Positions 60,166 to 64,000 of a stretch of 64,000 nucleotides of DNA are shown in pieces. The stretch's first letter is position 1. Every line of letters begins with the position of its first letter. The stretch comes from Pannonibacter sp. SL95 (GTDB taxonomy: Bacteria > Pseudomonadota > Alphaproteobacteria > Rhizobiales > Stappiaceae). The translations under genes were made by a program, and so were the position numbers. The notes beneath the pieces were generated by a model. It saw only the letters and a program-made list of their open reading frames with translations. It had not been told where the DNA came from and searched no databases. The stretch covers positions 434,001 to 498,000 of the forward strand of contig NZ_JAPPRC010000006.1 of NCBI RefSeq assembly GCF_026672425.1, given 5' to 3'.

Positions 60166-60876
60166 ATGTCCGAGCATACCGTCAGCTCCTATGACGAAGA
60201 ACTGCGCGCGCTGGCTGGCCGTGTTGCCGAGATGGGCGGCCTGGCCGAGGCGCTCGTCAACGATGCGGTGACCGCGCTGCTGTCGCAGGACCTGGAAAAG
60301 GCCCACAAGACCATTCTGCAGGATGCCCGTCTTGACGAGCTGCAGCAGGAAATCGAAGCCAAGTTCATCCGCATCGTGGCCCTGCGCCAGCCGATGGGGC
60401 AGGACCTGCGCGAGATCATGGCCGCTGGCCGTATCGCCAACGACCTCGAGCGCGTCGGCGATCTTGCCAAGAACATCGCCAAGCGTGTGATCGCCATCGA
60501 TGGCGACTTCAACTCGAAGAAGGCCGCCTTCGGCGTCGAACACATGTCCGAACTGGCTCTCAGCCAGCTCAAGGCAGTTCTGGATGCCTACACCAGCCAT
60601 GACGCTGTGGCGGCTCAGGCCGTGCGCGAGCGTGATGACGAGGTTGATGCGATCTACACCTCGCTGTTCCGCGAGCTGCTGACGTACATGATGGAAGATC
60701 CGCGCAAGATCACCCAGTGCGCGCATCTCCTGTTCTGCGCCAAGAACATCGAGCGTATCGGCGACCACGCAACCAACATTGCGGAAAACGTCTACTTCAT
60801 GGTCACCGGCAACCAGTTGCTGGAAGCCCGTCGCAAGATCGACGAAACCGGTCTGGCCGATCTCGAGAACGCCTGA
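60166..60876 (+). CDS. phoU: Phosphate transport system regulator PhoU
   Basis: A 236-residue helical PhoU with two repeats of a three-helix unit. Metal-binding-type motifs appear as NDLERVGDLAKNIAKR and NIERIGDHATNIAEN, the E/DxxxD pattern of the family. PhoU restrains PhoR kinase activity and tunes Pst when phosphate is plentiful. The ATG at 60166 with GAGAAGGA 7 nt upstream is preferred to the TTG at 60160. Confidence 0.96.
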   Translation: MSEHTVSSYDEELRALAGRVAEMGGLAEALVNDAVTALLSQDLEKAHKTILQDARLDELQQEIEAKFIRIVALRQPMGQDLREIMAAGRIANDLERVGDLAKNIAKRVIAIDGDFNSKKAAFGVEHMSELALSQLKAVLDAYTSHDAVAAQAVRERDDEVDAIYTSLFRELLTYMMEDPRKITQCAHLLFCAKNIERIGDHATNIAENVYFMVTGNQLLEARRKIDETGLADLENA

Positions 60877-60911
60877 CGCGGTGCTCCGCGTCTGTAAGTT
60901 GGAGCGTGTGT

Positions 60912-61610
60912 ATGCCTAAGGTTCTGATCGTTGAAGACGAAGAGCCCCTGAGCCTGTTGTTGCGCTACAACCTGGAAGCTGAAGGCTACTCCGTCGAGGC
61001 CTGCGCCCGCGGTGATGAGGCGGAAATCCGGCTGCGCGAAAGCCAGCCGGACCTTCTGCTCCTCGACTGGATGCTCCCGGGGCTGTCTGGCATTGAGCTG
61101 TGCCGCCGCCTGCGTGCCCGGGCCGAGACCGAGCGTCTTCCGGTGATCATGCTGACGGCTCGCGGAGAAGAGGCCGAGCGTATCCGGGGCCTGGCGACCG
61201 GTGCCGACGACTATGTGGTCAAGCCGTTCTCAATCCCGGAACTGATGGCGCGTGTTCGGGCCATCCTGCGCCGTGCAAGGCCAGAGGTGGTCTCGACCAT
61301 GCTCCGGTCGGGCGACATCGAGCTTGACCGCGAGACACACCGCGTTCGTCGCAACGGCAAGGAAATCCATCTGGGGCCGACGGAGTTCCGTCTGCTCGAG
61401 TTCCTGATGACGTCCCCGGGCCGTGTCTTCTCCCGCGAGCAGCTGCTCGACGGCGTCTGGGGCCACGATGTCTACGTGGACGAACGGACTGTCGATGTGC
61501 ACGTTGGCCGCCTGCGCAAGGCAATCAACCGCGGCAAGGTCAAGGATCCGATCCGCACTGTGCGCGGCGCAGGCTACGCCTTCAACGACCAGTTTGCCGT
61601 CGCTGTCTAA
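60912..61610 (+). CDS. phoB: Phosphate-regulon response regulator PhoB
   Basis: A 232-residue OmpR-type regulator. The receiver domain has VLIVEDEE, the phosphorylated Asp52 (LLLLDWMLPGLSG), and the conserved Lys in VVKPFSIPELMARV. The C-terminal winged helix has LLEFLMTSPGRVFSREQLLD and VDVHVGRLRKAI. It would bind the Pho boxes listed here. It is placed after phoU, unlike in E. coli where phoB precedes phoR. A clear terminator follows. Confidence 0.96.
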   Translation: MPKVLIVEDEEPLSLLLRYNLEAEGYSVEACARGDEAEIRLRESQPDLLLLDWMLPGLSGIELCRRLRARAETERLPVIMLTARGEEAERIRGLATGADDYVVKPFSIPELMARVRAILRRARPEVVSTMLRSGDIELDRETHRVRRNGKEIHLGPTEFRLLEFLMTSPGRVFSREQLLDGVWGHDVYVDERTVDVHVGRLRKAINRGKVKDPIRTVRGAGYAFNDQFAVAV

Positions 61611-61651
61611 CTCGCAGCGTCTTGTCATCGACTTGCAAAATCATTGCCTTG

Positions 61652-61678
61652 AAAGCCCGCTTCTGGCGGGCTTTTTTG
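61652..61678 (+). terminator. Rho-independent terminator after phoB
   Basis: AAAGCCCGC-TTCTG-GCGGGCTTTTTTG, a 9-bp stem with T-run, 41 bp after the phoB stop. It ends the phosphate operon. Confidence 0.88.
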
Positions 61679-61730
61679 TTGCCGGTTGTCTGGCCTGATG
61701 TCCGGCCGCTTGGGCGCACCCCGAGCGTAA

Positions 61731-61766
61731 AAGCAAAAGCCCGCCGGCTTCTGACCGACGGGCTTG
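61731..61766 (-). terminator. Rho-independent terminator after gcrA
   Basis: On the minus strand AAGCCCGTCGG and CCGGCGGGCTT form a stem with one mismatch, followed by TTGCTTTT. It lies 56 bp after the gcrA stop. Confidence 0.8.
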
Positions 61767-61821
61767 CGATTGGGTGAGGAGGCCACAAACTGGTTGGCCC
61801 CCTCGAAAACTAAGAACTGGA

Positions 61822-62358
61822 TCAGGCGCGAAGGGCCTTGCGATCCTTGTCACGGCGGCGGTCATTGACCGGCTGATAGGCGATGCGGCAGTGGTGCGCG
61901 CAGTAAGGCACGCCCGGATCGGAATGGCGGCCGCAGAAGTAGAAGTCCTGCGTGCTCGGGTCGCCAATCGGCCACTTGCAGGTGCGCTCGGTCAGGGTAA
62001 GGATCGTGGCCCGTTCCGTGATCGGAACGATCTCGGCAACGGGTTCGGTCTGCGGCTGAACCTCGACCGCGGCCTCTTCCATCGGTTCCATCTTCAGCGC
62101 AGTTGCACCGCGGCTTTGCGCGACCGGGGCCTGGGCAGGCCGTGGTGTTGCAGGGGAAGCAGTCGCCGGGGTGCGGGCACGGCGCGGCTTGGCTGCCGGA
62201 GCAACCGCCTTGGCGCGGCCCGAAAGACCCAACCGATGCACCTTGCCGATTACCGCATTGCGCGTGACACCGCCGAGCTCGGCGGCGATCTGGCTCGCGC
62301 TCAGCCCGTCAGTCCAGAGCTTCTTCAAGAGCTCCACGCGTTCGTCAGTCCAGCTCAT
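61822..62358 (-). CDS. gcrA: Cell-cycle regulator GcrA
   Basis: A 178-residue GcrA. The N-terminal DNA-binding domain reads MSWTDERVELLKKLWTDGLS, then ASQIAAELGGVTRNAVIGKV and HRLGLSGR. A basic/Pro-rich linker (residues about 50-110) leads to the C-terminal sigma-70-contacting part, with CKWPIGDPSTQDFYFCG and YCAHHCRIAYQ. GcrA recruits RNA polymerase to CcrM-methylated GANTC promoters controlling the alphaproteobacterial cell cycle. Confidence 0.96.
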   Translation of the reverse strand: MSWTDERVELLKKLWTDGLSASQIAAELGGVTRNAVIGKVHRLGLSGRAKAVAPAAKPRRARTPATASPATPRPAQAPVAQSRGATALKMEPMEEAAVEVQPQTEPVAEIVPITERATILTLTERTCKWPIGDPSTQDFYFCGRHSDPGVPYCAHHCRIAYQPVNDRRRDKDRKALRA

Positions 62359-62628
62359 CCGTCACACCCCGCCGTTGCCGGCTGTAGATTGAATTTCAGG
62401 CAGTAACCAAGTGTTAAGGCACGCGTGTTCCGCGCCCCGCTTGGCATATCCAGTATGATTTGGTGGTCTACAGCACGAGATGTCGTATCCGACAGACAGG
62501 ACAGTACAATGTCGGCCAAAACCGAGGCAAGGAGACGGGGCACATGAACCGGGGACGAAACGACTTTTCCCCAGATAACGGCGCGGTGATGCGCCGCGTC
62601 CGGCAGTGGCGGAAATGCGCCAATTGCA

Positions 62629-62659
62629 TTGACAGCCGCAGCCTACGGCGGTGTATAAA
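62629..62659 (+). promoter_or_regulatory. Sigma-70-type promoter of argD
   Basis: A perfect TTGACA (62629-62634) is followed after 17 nt by TGTATA (62652-62657), overlapping TATAAA. It would give an untranslated leader of about 120 nt before argD. Confidence 0.65.
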
Positions 62660-62672
62660 CAGCCCTCGTTTC

Positions 62673-62704
62673 CTGTGCCGCCTGTCCGGGGCGGCACAGT
62701 TCGT
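62673..62704 (+). terminator. Leader hairpin, possible attenuator of argD
   Basis: CTGTGCCGCC and GGCGGCACAG form a perfect 10-bp stem, followed by TTCGTTTT, located about 10 nt after the predicted transcription start. Such a hairpin just inside the leader could end transcription conditionally or shape the 5' end. Confidence 0.45.
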
Positions 62705-62787
62705 TTTGGCATTCGTTTCACATATCCCTGAACCGGAGAGGATTTCCGGGGCATGGCGCCCCGGACCCCGCATGAGGAGTTGAGCAT

Positions 62788-63990
62788 ATGACGGCGTCGG
62801 CACTTTTCGGCACCTACGCTCGGGCGGAACTTGATTTCGTCCGTGGAGAAGGCGTGTGGCTGGAGACGTCGGACGGCCGCCGATTTCTCGACTGCGGTTC
62901 GGGCATTGCGGTGAACGCGCTTGGTCACTCGCATCCCCATCTGGTCGCGGCCCTGAAAGACCAGGCTGACAAGCTCTGGCATGTCTCCAACCTCTACAAA
63001 GTGGATGGCCAGGAGAAGCTGGGCCGGCGGCTGAGCGAGGCGACCTTCGCGGATCGCGTTTTCTTCACCAACTCCGGTGCTGAAGCGATGGAGGCCTGTT
63101 TCAAGACGGCCCGCCGCTTCCACTATGCCAACGGGCATCCGGAGCGGGTCGATATCATCACGTTTGAAGGCGCGTTCCATGGCCGCACCATTGCGACCAT
63201 CGCGGCTGGCGGCCAGGCAAAGTATCTTGAGGGCTTCGGGCCGAAGGCTCCCGGGTTCCTGCAGGTGCCCGCTGGCGACCTCGACGCGCTGAAGGCCGTC
63301 ATCGGTCCGACGACGGCTGCGCTCTGCATCGAACCGGTGCAGGGGGAGGGCGGTATTCGCGAGATCCCGGTCGAGTTCCTGCGCAAGCTGCGCGAGATCT
63401 GCGACAACGAAGGCATCCTGCTGATCTTCGATGAAATCCAGACCGGCGTCGGCCGGACGGGCAAGCTGTTCGCCCATGAATGGTCCGGCATCCATCCGGA
63501 TCTGATGGGTGTTGCCAAGGGCATCGGCGGTGGTTTCCCCATGGGCGCCTGCCTTGCCACCGAGGCCGCCTCTGCCTGCATGGTGCCAGGCACCCATGGC
63601 ACCACCTTCGGCGGCAATCCGCTGGCGATGGCCGTTGGCAATGCGGTGCTGGATGTGATCCTCGAGCCGGGGTTCCTCGAAGAGGTTCAGCGCAAGTCAC
63701 TGCTGTTCAAGCAGCAGCTCGCCAGCGTGATCGACGCCTATCCTGAGGTCCTGCAGGAGACGCGCGGGCGCGGCCTGATGCTCGGCCTGAAATGCGTGCG
63801 TCCGAACACGGAAGTTCTGGCCAAGGTCCGTGCCAACGGATTGCTGGTCGTGCCTGCCGGCGACAATGTGCTGCGTATCCTGCCGCCACTGACGATCACG
63901 GATGCCGAGATCGGCGAAGCCGTCGCCCGTATTGAAGCCGCCGCCAAGGCCGTCGCGGCAGACCTTGCCGCCGAGAAGGCCGGAGCCTGA
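62788..63990 (+). CDS. argD: Acetylornithine aminotransferase family protein
   Basis: A 400-residue class III PLP aminotransferase. Features: [30 protein letters not shown], the conserved [26 protein letters not shown] with its Asp, and the PLP Lys in [16 protein letters not shown]. It converts N-acetylglutamate semialdehyde to acetylornithine in arginine synthesis. GAGGAG lies upstream of the ATG at 62788. The next gene starts immediately after, and argF is expected there in this lineage. Confidence 0.94.
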   Translation: MTASALFGTYARAELDFVRGEGVWLETSDGRRFLDCGSGIAVNALGHSHPHLVAALKDQADKLWHVSNLYKVDGQEKLGRRLSEATFADRVFFTNSGAEAMEACFKTARRFHYANGHPERVDIITFEGAFHGRTIATIAAGGQAKYLEGFGPKAPGFLQVPAGDLDALKAVIGPTTAALCIEPVQGEGGIREIPVEFLRKLREICDNEGILLIFDEIQTGVGRTGKLFAHEWSGIHPDLMGVAKGIGGGFPMGACLATEAASACMVPGTHGTTFGGNPLAMAVGNAVLDVILEPGFLEEVQRKSLLFKQQLASVIDAYPEVLQETRGRGLMLGLKCVRPNTEVLAKVRANGLLVVPAGDNVLRILPPLTITDAEIGEAVARIEAAAKAVAADLAAEKAGA

Positions 63991-63994
63991 TTAC

Positions 63995-64000
63995 ATGTCC
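63995..64000 (+). CDS. Start of the next gene (probably argF), cut by window end
   Basis: ATG TCC at 63995-64000, 4 bp after the argD stop, with GGAG at 63982-63985. Only two codons are visible. The argF assignment rests on usual argD-argF linkage in Hyphomicrobiales, not on sequence. Confidence 0.3.

Larger units (their letters stand above)
62359..62787. other. Divergent promoter and leader region between gcrA and argD
   Basis: A 429-bp gap. It carries a plus-strand promoter (62629-62659), a strong hairpin (62673-62699) and a second smaller hairpin (62747-62766, GGGGC-ATG-GCGCCCC type) before the argD ribosome site. The plus-strand frame 62460-62783 reads through these and is not annotated as a gene. 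Confidence 0.6.

Noticed and set aside
62460-62783. Plus-strand frame of 107 codons between gcrA and argD
   Set aside because: It runs across the argD promoter and leader hairpin, is rich in Arg/Cys typical of non-coding GC-rich DNA, and lacks a ribosome site.

Overview
This window is a GC-rich stretch of an alphaproteobacterial chromosome, most likely from the Hyphomicrobiales (Rhizobiales), perhaps a marine or soil Stappia/Pannonibacter-like lineage. The lineage call is an inference. It rests on GcrA, a PstA with a long N-terminal extension, TIGR02301 and DUF1344 proteins, the ygfZ/HD/dihydroorotase grouping, and a histone-deacetylase-like/xseB/dxs/tlyA grouping. I saw no rRNA, tRNA, CRISPR array or prophage.

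Layout. 0-8 kb: an HD hydrolase cut by the window edge, ygfZ, the betaine-lipid operon btaAB with a Pho-box-like site, an L,D-transpeptidase, dihydroorotase and a secreted protein of unknown function. 8-16.7 kb: LysE exporter, TIGR02301 protein, NUDIX hydrolase, SRAP protease, two acyl/methyl transferases and a cyanide-insensitive type bd oxidase (cioAB-like). 16.7-19.3 kb: an IS110-family element inserted in a dispersed repeat, then a DUF1194 protein. 19.3-27.5 kb: RibB fused to an HTH domain, aroC, DUF3095, DUF1344, GNAT, histidine phosphatase, fabI and an FAD oxidase. 27.5-30.2 kb: repeat-packed intergenic DNA, then an AT-rich two-gene cassette that looks horizontally acquired and encodes an amidase-like and a 3D-domain (MltA-like) secreted protein. 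30.2-42.1 kb: RlmD-like methyltransferase, tlyA, a copper-delivery cluster (SCO, PCu(A)C, DUF2946 and a 45-residue membrane peptide), an MFS transporter, dxs, a LuxR regulator, xseB, an HDAC-like deacetylase and Sua5. Two candidate small RNAs lie here. 42.2-52.6 kb: acyl-CoA dehydrogenase and enoyl-CoA hydratase behind a perfect 18-bp palindrome, a DnaJ-like protein, pdxH, corA, a HAD phosphatase with a Pho-box-like site, DUF1499, MBL and SRPBCC proteins. 52.6-61.6 kb: the complete phosphate locus phoR-pstS-pstS-pstC-pstA-pstB-phoU-phoB. 61.8-64 kb: gcrA and argD.

Themes. Phosphate is the main functional thread. PhoR/PhoB and Pst-PhoU sit with several Pho-box-like sites, and similar sites precede the phosphorus-free lipid operon btaAB and a HAD phosphatase. 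A second thread is respiration and copper: cioAB, and SCO with PCu(A)C for cytochrome oxidase assembly.

The most striking observation is the IS110 element. Its 210-bp non-coding end folds like a bridge RNA. One internal loop carries sequences matching both ends of the element, and the other matches both flanks of its insertion site. This lets the element's ends, core and target be read directly from the sequence.
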